Shown here in pieces: positions 1 to 8,028 of a stretch of 15,384 bases of DNA. Location: assembly GCA_037131655.1 (NCBI GenBank), contig JBAXQP010000026.1, positions 1-15,384 on the forward strand, read 5' to 3'. Source of the stretch: a bacterium (lineage in GTDB: Bacteria > Armatimonadota > Fimbriimonadia > Fimbriimonadales > JBAXQP01). The position numbers were made by a program, and so were the translations under genes. The notes below the pieces were generated by a model. That model worked only from the letters and a program-made list of their open reading frames with translations, had not been told where the DNA came from and made no database searches. Numbering within the stretch: the first letter of the stretch is position 1; each line of letters opens with the position of its first letter.

Positions 1-1150
1 TTTCTAGGGTTTGGGGGGTATCGGCTTTTAGTAGGCGGGATGCATAGGCTTGACCCGGGTCGATCAAACCGAGGTGAAGCTGCGAGAAAGTTTGAATGTC
101 CATTTGTGCGTTGATTTTGGCCTTGGTTGGAAGCACCTCAAGGGAGGGCAACACTACAGGCAGCCTATTCCATTCTAAAGCGGGGTCGTCAACTTGCAAA
201 GTTAGTGTAGGCATGTCTTTTGGGAAGTTGGAAGAAATCGCACGCAACGCGCCCGGGAAATCGACGATACGCCACATAAAGCTCGGCATTTCCCGCATTT
301 CGATGAGCGACACGTTCGGATCATTCGGTTTTGATTCTAGCCCGACTTCTGATAGTGCACGCACATCTTCATGCCAACCAATGTATTCAATCTTAGCCGC
401 GCGTTCTTCGTTTCGTCCAAGGAAGCCAATTACCCCTCTTCGTCCGGCATCAGTCGACCAGAACATTTCGCGAACTTTTATGATCGTTTCCTGGTCATAG
501 CCAAGTTCATAAATAAGATACGCCTGAACGGGATTGCCCCAAACGATACGTTGACGATTGTTCCAAAAGAGGAAACGCCAGCGCGTTTCATCCCTTTCAA
601 TGATTCCTGTACGCCCTTTCGTTGAAGCTTCATGAATGATTTTAACGTCTTCTTCATCCTCCACATTCATTCGGCGGCAATCAGTCCCTTCTATATATCT
701 GGGAAGAGAGGCTGGCGATAAGCGAAGAGAGGTTGTCGTAGCAGCCATTTCAAACCCAAACCGTCGGTAGAAACCATATTGAACGGGAATTAAACCGGCA
801 GCGACATAACCCATCTTTGGTAATTGTCTGAGACATTCCTCAAGCAGCGCGCTTGCATAACCCATACTGCGAAAGTCCGGATGAGTCGCTACCCCTGCAA
901 TGCCGGCAGACGAAACGATCGCATTCCCAACTCGCATTGGAACAGGGATTAAAGTAAGGGTCGATACGATACGCTTACCGTCACTGGCAATCCATTTATG
1001 ATCAAGTTGGAACAAAGGGTCTTCATAAAAAAGCGCCCGCGCCGCATCGAGATTTAAATTGAAACTCGCACACAAAACAACGAGAAGCTCTTCAAGCTCC
1101 TCATTCCGCGCCGGCCGAATATCCAAAGTTGTATGTTTTATCAGATGCAT
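1..1150 (-). CDS. Eis-like GNAT N-acetyltransferase (C-terminus outside window)
   Basis: The frame is open from an ATG at 1150 to the window edge, giving 383 codons and no stop. I translated it directly. Residues about 83-105 contain a GNAT motif A (AGIAGVATHPDFRSMGYAS), the acetyl-CoA pyrophosphate loop, and residues about 122-133 (QYGFYRRFGFEM) are the usual GNAT C-terminal strand. A domain of this length, with a second GNAT-like half and a sterol-carrier-like tail, is typical of the Eis family (about 400 residues), so probably only a short tail is missing. Eis proteins acetylate amines such as lysine side chains or aminoglycosides; the substrate here cannot be read from sequence. The start lies 22 bases after the cdaR stop, so it probably shares that transcript. 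No clear Shine-Dalgarno precedes the ATG, and a 6-bp hairpin (1162-1177) sits in the gap. Confidence 0.8.
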   Translation of the reverse strand, partial: MHLIKHTTLDIRPARNEELEELLVVLCASFNLNLDAARALFYEDPLFQLDHKWIASDGKRIVSTLTLIPVPMRVGNAIVSSAGIAGVATHPDFRSMGYASALLEECLRQLPKMGYVAAGLIPVQYGFYRRFGFEMAATTTSLRLSPASLPRYIEGTDCRRMNVEDEEDVKIIHEASTKGRTGIIERDETRWRFLFWNNRQRIVWGNPVQAYLIYELGYDQETIIKVREMFWSTDAGRRGVIGFLGRNEERAAKIEYIGWHEDVRALSEVGLESKPNDPNVSLIEMREMPSFMWRIVDFPGALRAISSNFPKDMPTLTLQVDDPALEWNRLPVVLPSLEVLPTKAKINAQMDIQTFSQLHLGLIDPGQAYASRLLKADTPQTLE

Positions 1151-1172
1151 AGTTTTAAGTGCGTAGTGCGTA

Positions 1173-2150
1173 CTACGGTATTTCAGTTTTCGGTTTTGGG
1201 GGTGGAGGTGAACTTCCATTGTGCTTAATGGTAATAGAGACTTTAACGGATGAAGCGCCTTCGATCACGACCCCTTTTGGGATAATTAATAGCTTTTCAA
1301 GTTCCAAATTTCCGGTTAAGTTATCAAGCGCCACAGGTTCTGTACGGATTACCGTCATCGAACCTAATATTCTTCTCTCTCCGTTGGCTATCACTTGCTT
1401 TGGCATCCACTGAATATCACTCACCGAATTAGGATAACGCGGTTGGCCCGTACTGGGAACGATAACGGTAAGAGTTTGCGACATTAACAAAGGTGCGAGA
1501 GAGAATTGCACCTGGGAGCTTTCAGGCGTTACTTTTAACTGTGTGGAAGAGACCTGCACTCCTGACTGGTCGAATGCAAGGATAGGATAATCCTCTTTCA
1601 CGTTGCCTTTTGCGGTCTTTAAGTCAATTTGAACTCGCAAACTCTCAATGCCGTCGACCTGATCCTTCCAACCGTTAATTGTCGCTGAAGAAGGTGATAA
1701 ATGAACAGGGCTTGAAACAGAGTAATCACCATCCGGTTGGTCAATCCAATCCACTCGAATCGGCAACCTTTTACTTACCATTTGACTTAAATCAATCCGT
1801 ACGGTCGGCTCAGCCGGAATCAGGGTTACCAACGCAAGCGTTTCAGGTTTCCGTGTCTTAATCGACAACTCCTGCACTCCTAAACGGGCGTTTCTCAAAG
1901 AGACATAGGCATGAATATCGCCCGCTTGAACGGCGTCAACGTCTGCTTTTTCGCCGTTGACATTGATTGTGACACGCATATCTTGATTTCGGACCAGGGC
2001 ATTCACTGGTTTATCAATGAATTCAAGGGGAACGGAAAAGGCGCGCTGAACCGTTGGGTTCGTCACGCTTTGAACGTAGAATAAGAGCACCAGCGTGATC
2101 CCCACTGCTGCGAGCTTTTCGATCCAGTTGTACTTAAGCCTCTCCAACAT
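1173..2150 (-). CDS. cdaR: YbbR-domain regulator of c-di-AMP synthase CdaA
   Basis: This 325-residue protein has one N-terminal membrane segment (residues about 10-28) and then a long extracytoplasmic region rich in short beta strands. The region reads as consecutive YbbR repeats, roughly 35-110, 118-200 and 210-310, and ends in a proline-rich tail (SSPPPPKPK). In Firmicutes CdaR is anchored beside CdaA and modulates its activity; the repeats lie outside the cytoplasm. The assignment rests mainly on the architecture and on its position directly after cdaA, with a 17-base overlap that suggests translational coupling. An AGG five bases before the ATG is the only ribosome-site trace. The usual third gene of this operon, glmM, is not next; an acetyltransferase is. 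Confidence 0.85.
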   Translation of the reverse strand: MLERLKYNWIEKLAAVGITLVLLFYVQSVTNPTVQRAFSVPLEFIDKPVNALVRNQDMRVTINVNGEKADVDAVQAGDIHAYVSLRNARLGVQELSIKTRKPETLALVTLIPAEPTVRIDLSQMVSKRLPIRVDWIDQPDGDYSVSSPVHLSPSSATINGWKDQVDGIESLRVQIDLKTAKGNVKEDYPILAFDQSGVQVSSTQLKVTPESSQVQFSLAPLLMSQTLTVIVPSTGQPRYPNSVSDIQWMPKQVIANGERRILGSMTVIRTEPVALDNLTGNLELEKLLIIPKGVVIEGASSVKVSITIKHNGSSPPPPKPKTEIP

Positions 2151-3015
2151 CGGTACCTGACCTGTTCCTTACTTTCGCGACTGCCTTATCCACTTGCCTT
2201 CGCAGCTTTAAAAGCGGCGCAAGCGAGGCAGAGGGTAATCGATAAACTTGAAGCAAAGTGTCTCTGAGTTGATCAAGGGTAACACCTCTTTGGAGGATCC
2301 CCTCGGCTGAAATTGATATTTGCCCTCGCTCTTCCGAAACCACAACGCAAAGGGCATCACTTTCTTCGGCAATCCCTAATGCCGCTCGGTGTCTCATGTG
2401 CAGCACCGAATCAAGCGGGCTTTCAGACATCGGAAGCTGACACGCTGCGGCAAGAATGCGATCGCCTCGGATCACTACAGCGCCATCATGCAATGGGTTG
2501 CCGGGATAAAAAATTGCTTTTAGAAGGCGAGAGGTGATCTGGGCATTAATAATCACGCCGCTTTCGGCAATCGGGTCGATTCGATTAATACGCTCGAAAA
2601 CGATTAACGCACCCATACGGCGGCTCGCCATCTCGGCAACAGCGAGGAGCACTTCATCAACTGCTTGGGCATTCTGCTCATCACTTGTTACCCCAAAACT
2701 CCGACGCCAGAAACCCAAACGACCAAATTGCTCTAAGGCCTGCCTGAGTTCGGGATAAAGAAGAATAACCACGGCAACCGGCCCCAAGGTAACCCCTTTA
2801 TCAAGAAGCCAATGGAGGGTTAGAAGGTGGAAGTGTTCGCTCACCCACAACGCAAGAACGAATAAACCGATTCCCCACATAATCTGCCAAGCACGAGTGC
2901 CGCGAGCTAATAGGAGCAGGCGATAGACGACAACGGAAACAACCGCTACATCAAAAAAACGTGACAGTAACAAGGAACCTAAGTTGTGGTAAAACTGTGC
3001 GTTTGTCCAATCCAT
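2134..3015 (-). CDS. cdaA: Membrane diadenylate cyclase (c-di-AMP synthase)
   Basis: This enzyme joins two ATP molecules into cyclic di-AMP. The 293-residue length is near the CdaA norm of about 270-290. Three hydrophobic segments come first (about 12-36, 44-60 and 70-87), followed by a cytoplasmic DAC/DisA_N domain (about 110-260). Both catalytic signatures are intact: DGA at 177-179 inside PLHDGAVVIRGDRI, and RHR at 208-210 followed by AALGIAEESDA. These bind ATP and metal, so the protein should be active. The ATG at 3015 is preceded by GAGGCG at about eight bases. It is the first gene of a minus-strand unit with cdaR and an Eis-like acetyltransferase, and a consensus promoter lies about 160 bases upstream (3179-3207). 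Confidence 0.95.
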   Translation of the reverse strand: MDWTNAQFYHNLGSLLLSRFFDVAVVSVVVYRLLLLARGTRAWQIMWGIGLFVLALWVSEHFHLLTLHWLLDKGVTLGPVAVVILLYPELRQALEQFGRLGFWRRSFGVTSDEQNAQAVDEVLLAVAEMASRRMGALIVFERINRIDPIAESGVIINAQITSRLLKAIFYPGNPLHDGAVVIRGDRILAAACQLPMSESPLDSVLHMRHRAALGIAEESDALCVVVSEERGQISISAEGILQRGVTLDQLRDTLLQVYRLPSASLAPLLKLRRQVDKAVAKVRNRSGTDVGEA

Positions 3016-3178
3016 CTGATTGTCGCCTCAATCACCGCTTCGCGCCCTCGAAGTATTAGTCCGTTTGTCCGCCATGAATTCAAAACAGCAAATTTGTATT
3101 TTGACGGCGTCCCTGATAAATGCCTCAGCCTTAAGGAAATTTCGCTTGCAGATTCTTGCGGAATTCGCGCTAATCCAA

Positions 3179-3207
3179 ATTATATCTGGTAACTCACCAT
3201 CAAACAA
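3179..3207 (-). promoter_or_regulatory. Sigma-70 type promoter of the cdaA operon
   Basis: On the minus strand, TTGTTT (3207-3202) and a perfect TATAAT (3184-3179) are separated by 17 bases. Transcription would start near 3172 and leave an untranslated leader of about 157 bases before the cdaA ATG. The -10 is exact; the -35 matches only the TTG core plus one T. Confidence 0.6.
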
Positions 3208-3281
3208 CCCCAAAACCCCATTTACCCATAAGACCTTCAGAATTTAGCTAAATTCTCTCATTTAAACAGTCTTTTCGAAAA

Positions 3282-3309
3282 CCCTCTCCCGAATTCGGGC
3301 TGGGAAGGG
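3282..3309. repeat. Imperfect palindrome, possible terminator or REP-like unit
   Basis: CCCT-C-TCCC (3282-3290) pairs with GGGAAGGG (3302-3309) with one bulged C. A nested perfect 12-base palindrome, CCCGAATTCGGG, lies at 3288-3299. It is downstream of the minus-strand gene ending at 3382, where a terminator would be expected, but no T-run follows on that strand. Confidence 0.3.
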
Positions 3310-3381
3310 AGGAAGACCGGATGGAGGAAGTATATGATTAAGCGAAAGACCCAAAACCAGCGCTGCGGGACTGATCGCTAC

Positions 3382-3879
3382 CTAAGGCATTAAGCTATCG
3401 GAAAGGGATGGTGTTGTAGCAGTGGGTAGGAGTTGGAGAATAACCGCTACTTCGTTGCAATCGGGATATTTGGGGCAATAGATGCACTCGGTCCAGATTT
3501 TGCGGGGGAAAGAAGAGCGTTCTGCAACGGTAAAACCGAACTTTTCGAAAAAATTGGGTTTGAATGTGAGCGCGAACACACGGGGGATATCAAGCGTTTT
3601 GGCTTCTTCAAGACAAGCTTCGACCAGAACGGTGCCCCAACCCTTTCCCTGATTATCTTCAGCTACTGCCAATGATTTGACTTCAGCAAGATCTTCCCAG
3701 GAGATATGGAGCGCGGCGCATGCAACCACTTTGCTATCGACCTCGATCACGAAAAAGTCACGAACATTTTCGTAAAGCTCAATCAAGCTGCGATGAAGCA
3801 TATCGCCCTTGTCCGCGAATTTATTGACTAATTGCTGCATAGCGGGCACATCGCCCACGGTTGCCTTTCGTACTTTCAT
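3382..3879 (-). CDS. GNAT N-acetyltransferase, short ArgA (N-acetylglutamate synthase) type
   Basis: A 165-residue single-domain GNAT protein. The acetyl-CoA loop is at 77-82 (QGKGWG), preceded by VKSLAVAEDN; the conserved PNFFEKFGF block is at 108-116. Residues 125-146 carry PRKIWTECIYCPKYPDCNEV with three cysteines (132, 135, 141). That C-terminal signature is typical of short stand-alone N-acetylglutamate synthases, which make the first intermediate of arginine synthesis from glutamate and acetyl-CoA. No other arginine genes are visible here, so the role rests on the family signature. The ATG has no Shine-Dalgarno. A TAAAAT element about 13 bases upstream could place the transcript start almost at the ATG, which would make the mRNA nearly leaderless (inference). 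Confidence 0.75.
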   Translation of the reverse strand: MKVRKATVGDVPAMQQLVNKFADKGDMLHRSLIELYENVRDFFVIEVDSKVVACAALHISWEDLAEVKSLAVAEDNQGKGWGTVLVEACLEEAKTLDIPRVFALTFKPNFFEKFGFTVAERSSFPRKIWTECIYCPKYPDCNEVAVILQLLPTATTPSLSDSLMP

Positions 3880-4075
3880 AATAGGGAAACATTTTACCCT
3901 AACTACACAAACTCAAGCTAAAGCTAATGTCTCGTTCACTCCTTTACCGTGTCTTTGCGGGGGGAAAAGCAAATAAACCAGCATCCGGTTATACGGAAAC
4001 TGATTTAAACAAATTCAATCCGATTCGGTTCCTCACCCAGTCATAGATAAAGCCATGGTTAAATCTGAGTATAAA

Positions 4076-4474
4076 TTACATGCAGTCTAATACTTGCTTA
4101 AACTCATAGTTCTGTAATCGATTATTCTTATCAAAGTGGAATATTGTATACATTTCACATGAAAAAGGACCCCATGTGATATTGAAGCCTCTTGCGATTA
4201 CAGCACTATTCGCTCTAATGGTTCGAAAATCATGATCATTTTCCGGTGCTCCGCACCTTTTCGAAAAGTACGGCGAATGCGATATGCTATGTTGATCTAA
4301 ATACGCAATAACTTGTTGAGGGGTATTCCCAATAAGATGAGCATTCGCTAATTGTTTGCGCATTTCGCGCTCAGCATTATTATATTCCCAGTCTGGCCTT
4401 TTCTCATTTAGAACAATTAATCCTACTAAGACTGGCAGAATGATGAATAAGCCAATTGCTAATTTCTTGTTCAT
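4076..4474 (-). CDS. Hypothetical membrane-anchored small protein
   Basis: I do not recognise this 132-residue protein. It has a positively charged start (MNKK), one hydrophobic segment at about 5-22 with no lipobox, and a soluble part expected outside the membrane. The segment LIGNTPQQVIAYLDQHSI (about 47-64) resembles the helix pair of small envelope proteins with a BamE/SmpA-like 'G-x-T-x-x-x-V' pattern, but this is only a shape resemblance. Three cysteines (74, 106, 131) in the exported part could form a disulfide. A good GGAG lies about eight bases before the ATG, which supports translation. It follows the PKD-protein gene by 84 bases on the same strand. Confidence 0.7.
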   Translation of the reverse strand: MNKKLAIGLFIILPVLVGLIVLNEKRPDWEYNNAEREMRKQLANAHLIGNTPQQVIAYLDQHSISHSPYFSKRCGAPENDHDFRTIRANSAVIARGFNITWGPFSCEMYTIFHFDKNNRLQNYEFKQVLDCM

Positions 4475-4558
4475 GTAAAGCTCCAGAAAGCACTCTAACA
4501 GATGAGTACTAATGCACCAGCTTTAACTTGACTAAGCTGTCGTGCCGTCGCTTTAATC

Positions 4559-5434
4559 TTAAGGCGCTACTTTTACGGTTATCTTTGAAGTTGCTTCCTT
4601 TTTTGTGCCGAAGCGGTCGGATGCTTTGACCGTCACTACAAAGGTTCCCGGTTTTCGGAAAGAATGCTCGATAGTCGCACCCTCTGCCTCCTCTTGGAAG
4701 CCATCGGTTTCATCGAAATCCCAGGTGTATTTAATGATGGAGGGGCCGGCATCTCCTACTGCCCAAAGAAGCGCCACATCGTTATTGGCAATGTTTATTT
4801 CCTTAAGCCCTTCATTCCCATAGGCGTCGACTGAAATTGAAGTACTGTCACTCGCAACTCTAATTTGACCTAGGTAGAAGGTCGCGGGAATGTCACCAAA
4901 TACGCATAACTGTTTGATTTTTCGACTGGTTGCTGCGAAATTAGGGAATGCGGTCAACGGGATACCATAAGAGGACCAGCCCGCCCCGCCCTTTTTCGCC
5001 ACGACAGGAACATAAATCTCGGTTCGTTTGTTATCATCAGTCATGATTGTTGCCCGCAGCAATTTCATGGGTTTAACTGATGAAGCTGAGCCGCTATAGG
5101 GATTGACCGAAGGATTGGAGCCGCTACTGGAGCTATCAATTAGGTAAAGGCTGAAAACGAATAAGTTTGAAGAATCGATAGCCGCCGCTGAGACATCAAT
5201 AGGGGTGGCAAAAGTCAGTGATACGCCTGAATAAAAGCCTTTTGTGGTGATTTTAAGTGATTTCTCGCCTAAAACTACATCAGAACTTTGCTCAACAACG
5301 CCACTGCCCCATTCAGTAGCGGTAATCCCATTTGACGCCAAGTCATGACCGCCGTAAATGTCGATATCAACAGCCAATGCGGCTGCCGCAATCAAGATTG
5401 CCAAAAGCATAAACGAAAAACGACCGATAGGCAT
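4559..5434 (-). CDS. Secreted PKD-domain protein
   Basis: A 291-residue exported protein. Residues 1-22 form a signal peptide (basic start, LLAILIAAAALA, cleavage probably after LAV or ALA). Residues about 23-190 look like an all-beta sandwich resembling carbohydrate-binding jelly-rolls (inference), with a Ser/Gly-rich loop at about 101-120. Residues about 200-290 are a PKD domain, shown by KYTWDFDE (225-232), the EHSFRKPGTFVVTVKASD strand pair and a terminal ITVKV strand. PKD domains mediate surface contacts with protein or glycan. I see no catalytic motif, sorting signal or C-terminal anchor. An AGGAGG nine bases before the ATG is among the strongest ribosome sites here. The gene starts 31 bases after the ymdB stop, so the two are probably cotranscribed. 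Confidence 0.8.
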   Translation of the reverse strand: MPIGRFSFMLLAILIAAAALAVDIDIYGGHDLASNGITATEWGSGVVEQSSDVVLGEKSLKITTKGFYSGVSLTFATPIDVSAAAIDSSNLFVFSLYLIDSSSSGSNPSVNPYSGSASSVKPMKLLRATIMTDDNKRTEIYVPVVAKKGGAGWSSYGIPLTAFPNFAATSRKIKQLCVFGDIPATFYLGQIRVASDSTSISVDAYGNEGLKEINIANNDVALLWAVGDAGPSIIKYTWDFDETDGFQEEAEGATIEHSFRKPGTFVVTVKASDRFGTKKEATSKITVKVAP

Positions 5435-5465
5435 AATCCAATTCCTCCTAATTTCATAAATCGGC

Positions 5466-6272
5466 TCAATAATCTTTTAGCGACTTCACCATGCGTTTGT
5501 TCAGACGAGTAATACTAACGGCTTTGCCGCTTCGATCATCCAATTCAATCACCACAGCGCTAACAATCGGGTCTCCCGAAGCCACCTCAAACCGCGCCGG
5601 CATCAACGTTAAAAACTTCTTCAGGATAATCTCTTTATTCATGCCGATAACCGAGTCGAGCGGACCGCACATCCCCACATCGGTGATATAAGCCGTACCC
5701 TCGGCCAATATCCGTTCATCGGCAGTTTGAACGTGGGTATGGGTGCCAATAACAGCGCTTACCCGACCATCCACATGAAAACCAAAAGCCATTTTTTCGG
5801 AAGTAGCTTCCGCATGAAAGTCTACCAGGATTAAAGGGGTATCGATTTCATCCAAGATGACATCAACACCGCGAAATGGGTCGTCGTAATCTTCCATAAA
5901 GACCCGCCCTACTAAATTGACGATTGCCAACGGCGGATGTGTCCCTTTTTCCTGACTAACTTTAAAAACTCCCCAACCTCTACCAGGAACACCCGGCGGA
6001 TAATTCGCCGGTCGAATGATACGCGGGTCCTCATCGAGCATCGATACGATATCTCTTTTTTGCCAAACATGATTGCCGAGGGTAATAACATCAACGCCGT
6101 CAGCGAAGATTTCTGTGGCAATATCAGGGGTGATTCCCATCCCCCCCGCCGCATTTTCCCCGTTTGCAATGATAATATCCGGCGAGAACTCCTGCTGCCA
6201 TACAGGCAACATCGAGGCGACACCATTTCGTCCAGGCCGCCCAACGATATCTCCAAAAAACAAAATGCGCAA
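5466..6272 (-). CDS. ymdB: YmdB-family metallophosphoesterase (cyclic nucleotide phosphodiesterase)
   Basis: The 268-residue protein matches the YmdB (TIGR00282) family along its length. Two-metal ligands are all visible: D8 in MRILFFGDIVGRPGR, N37/E39/N40 in ANGENAAGG, N67-H68 in LGNHVW, D151/H153 in DFHAEATSEK and H178/H180 in GTHTHVQT. Characterised members hydrolyse 2',3'-cAMP and affect RNA turnover and biofilm choice. The start is TTG at 6272: the family always begins MRILF(I/F)GD, no in-frame ATG lies nearby, and GGAG is seven bases upstream. A run of seven C bases (about 6143) crosses the coding region without breaking the frame. RNase Y, its frequent partner, is not in the window. 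Confidence 0.92.
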   Translation of the reverse strand: MRILFFGDIVGRPGRNGVASMLPVWQQEFSPDIIIANGENAAGGMGITPDIATEIFADGVDVITLGNHVWQKRDIVSMLDEDPRIIRPANYPPGVPGRGWGVFKVSQEKGTHPPLAIVNLVGRVFMEDYDDPFRGVDVILDEIDTPLILVDFHAEATSEKMAFGFHVDGRVSAVIGTHTHVQTADERILAEGTAYITDVGMCGPLDSVIGMNKEIILKKFLTLMPARFEVASGDPIVSAVVIELDDRSGKAVSITRLNKRMVKSLKDY

Positions 6273-6472
6273 CTTTTGGCTCCGTTTCTATTCTCTTTAG
6301 TCTACCCCTCCATGCCACTGCAGAGAAAGGTGTTAGGAAAACGCAGTGCGCAGTTCAAATTACGGAGGAGAAATCAGACTGGATCTATACACTAAACACG
6401 AGGTACGACCCGGAAAAACCAAACACATCTTTTAATTCAAGTTCGGAATCTTGCGGGTTCCCCAACACCTTC

Positions 6473-7354
6473 TTATAAACTGATAAACTTTACTTTGTTT
6501 TCGTTGAACTTACCGTTTACTAGTGCAGGGGCGATGAAATCGGGCCAGGTGGTGGCGGAGCCGGGGTTGCCTTGACGGTCGATGGCGATGACGCCACATT
6601 CGATTCTATTGTTATCGGGCTTTCGTTCGAGCATTTGTTTAATACTTGCTTCACATGCCTGTTGAGCGCTCATACCCATTCGCATGTTTTGGACCGTTTG
6701 ATAACTCATGACAAAACGCCAGATTTCTTCGCCAACCCCAGTCGCCGCCGCTGCACCCGCTTGGTCATCGGCATATAATCCAGCGCCAAATATGGGAGAA
6801 TCGCCAACACGACCGGGAATCTTCCACTTTTTACCGCTTGATGAAGTTCCCGCAATGAAATGACCTTCATGCATAGCCAATAGGCAGATGGTATCGTGGT
6901 TTTCAGGTTCCCCGTCACCGCCAGTCAAAAGTTCAGCCTCAGGATCGGCCTGCCACTCATGCCAGCGATTGATAGTGTGATCGGTCAGCAGAGGTCGCGG
7001 TTCGAAGCCTTTTGAAATGGCAAATCGCTGGGCATTATCGCCTACGAGCATGATATGCGGCGTATCTTCCATCACTCGGCGGGCGACTGAAATCACAGGC
7101 AGAATATTGCGAACACCCGCCACTCCCCCTGCAGCAAGAGTATCGCCAACCATGATGGCTGCATCGAGCTCCACTTCACCATCTGCATTCGGCAGACCAC
7201 CAAGTCCAACAGAATGTGAAGTCGGATCGAACTCAACAGCGGCAATCCCCACTTCAACGCAATCAAGAAGATTGCCGGAGCATGACCATTCCTTGCTTGC
7301 TGTTTCAATACAATTTATCCCATGCCACCAGGTAGAAATAAAAACAGGGGTCAT
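6473..7354 (-). CDS. N4-(beta-N-acetylglucosaminyl)-L-asparaginase family (Ntn hydrolase)
   Basis: A 293-residue member of the aspartylglucosaminidase branch of Ntn-hydrolases. The precursor cuts itself before the catalytic threonine; here HDT at 153-155 gives Thr155 as nucleophile. Substrate-binding residues follow as expected: GRVGDSP at 181-187 (Arg182, Asp185) and ATGVGEE at 204-210 (Thr205, Gly206). The N-terminus (ISTWWHGINCIETA) matches the family's first strand. Known members cleave the GlcNAc-Asn bond of glycopeptides or isoaspartyl peptides; the two activities cannot be told apart here. Unlike the secreted Flavobacterium enzyme, no signal peptide is visible, so it is probably cytoplasmic. 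AGGTGA lies about seven bases before the ATG. It is followed by ymdB after about 200 bases. Confidence 0.9.
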   Translation of the reverse strand: MTPVFISTWWHGINCIETASKEWSCSGNLLDCVEVGIAAVEFDPTSHSVGLGGLPNADGEVELDAAIMVGDTLAAGGVAGVRNILPVISVARRVMEDTPHIMLVGDNAQRFAISKGFEPRPLLTDHTINRWHEWQADPEAELLTGGDGEPENHDTICLLAMHEGHFIAGTSSSGKKWKIPGRVGDSPIFGAGLYADDQAGAAAATGVGEEIWRFVMSYQTVQNMRMGMSAQQACEASIKQMLERKPDNNRIECGVIAIDRQGNPGSATTWPDFIAPALVNGKFNENKVKFISL

Positions 7355-7460
7355 TCAATATCACCTATTAGAAAAATGCAAGTTCAGATGTAAAAAGACT
7401 CGGAAAAATATCCAACCTATTATTGTCCCCAAGCCTTAGAAGTGTCAAGTCGGTTAATTT

Positions 7461-7868
7461 CTACTTTTTTTCTTTACGGAAGTTGAGCGAGGCGGAATTA
7501 ATGCAATATCTTATTCCGGTTGGATTGGGCCCATCATCGAAAACATGCCCAAGATGACCGCCGCATCGTGAACATAATACTTCCACACGATGCTTCCCCA
7601 AACTATCGTCATCGCGTAATTCGATCTTAGAATGATCGACCGCATCCCAGAAGCTAGGCCAGCCACAGTGTGAATCGTATTTAGAATCTGAAGAAAACAG
7701 CACCTCGCTGCAACCCGCGCATGCATAATTTCCGTCCTCGGTTAAGTTGCAATACTCACCCGTAAATGGGCTTTCGGTGCCTCGTTCTCTCAAGATATGA
7801 TATTGCTCAGGCGTCAGTTCTTCTTTCCATTCCTGAGCGTTCTTATTTATTTTTTCTTCTTTATTCAT
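7461..7868 (-). CDS. msrB: Peptide-methionine (R)-S-oxide reductase MsrB
   Basis: MsrB reduces methionine-R-sulfoxide in proteins and so repairs oxidative damage. In 135-residue numbering the zinc cysteines are C50/C53 (CAGC) and C99/C102 (CSRCGGHLGH). The CGWPSFW block starts at 68, and the catalytic cysteine is C122 in RYCINSASLNF. All are present, and the length fits a stand-alone MsrB. I chose the ATG at 7868 because GGAAGGA lies ten bases upstream of it; the alternative TTG at 7877 would sit one base from that site. There is no signal peptide, so it is cytoplasmic. The gene is divergent from the SPFH gene across a 160-base gap with two copies of a nine-base motif. Confidence 0.95.
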   Translation of the reverse strand: MNKEEKINKNAQEWKEELTPEQYHILRERGTESPFTGEYCNLTEDGNYACAGCSEVLFSSDSKYDSHCGWPSFWDAVDHSKIELRDDDSLGKHRVEVLCSRCGGHLGHVFDDGPNPTGIRYCINSASLNFRKEKK

Positions 7869-7885
7869 CGAATTCAAGTCCTTCC

Positions 7886-7995
7886 CATTGTCGAAATGAC
7901 AAGTAGTATCTGATATACGTAAAAAATCGGTGCGGGGTTACTCTCTATATATTAATACACCGAAGAAGGAATACACTAGCTTATGTCGAAATAAG
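7886..7995. promoter_or_regulatory. Two TGTCGAAAT motifs in the msrB/SPFH divergent region
   Basis: TGTCGAAAT occurs at 7889-7897 and again at 7984-7992. Each copy lies in a small inverted repeat: CATT-gtcga-AATG at 7886-7898 and CTTAT-gtcgaa-ATAAG at 7980-7995. Paired sites between divergent genes could be an operator shared by msrB and the SPFH gene, but the motifs are short and A+T-rich. Confidence 0.3.
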
Positions 7996-8028
7996 TTATA
8001 TTAAGTCAACTATGTATGGAGGTGTTCT

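Larger units (their letters stand above)
3016..3381. other. Non-coding interval between cdaA and the ArgA-like gene
   Basis: These 366 bases contain the cdaA promoter and leader and one imperfect hairpin near 3282-3309. Open frames of 60-75 codons cross it on both strands, but none has a good ribosome site or a recognisable product. I see no riboswitch signature in the cdaA leader, including the GGGGUGAAUC-type motif of the c-di-AMP (ydaO) class. Confidence 0.6.

Noticed and set aside
3028..3213. 61-codon minus-strand ORF ahead of cdaA
   Set aside because: It would begin upstream of the cdaA promoter, starts with TTG without a ribosome site and has no recognisable product.
5937..6395. 152-codon plus-strand ORF
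   Set aside because: It is antisense to ymdB, whose full-length family match is clear; its sequence is low in hydrophobic core pattern and matches nothing.
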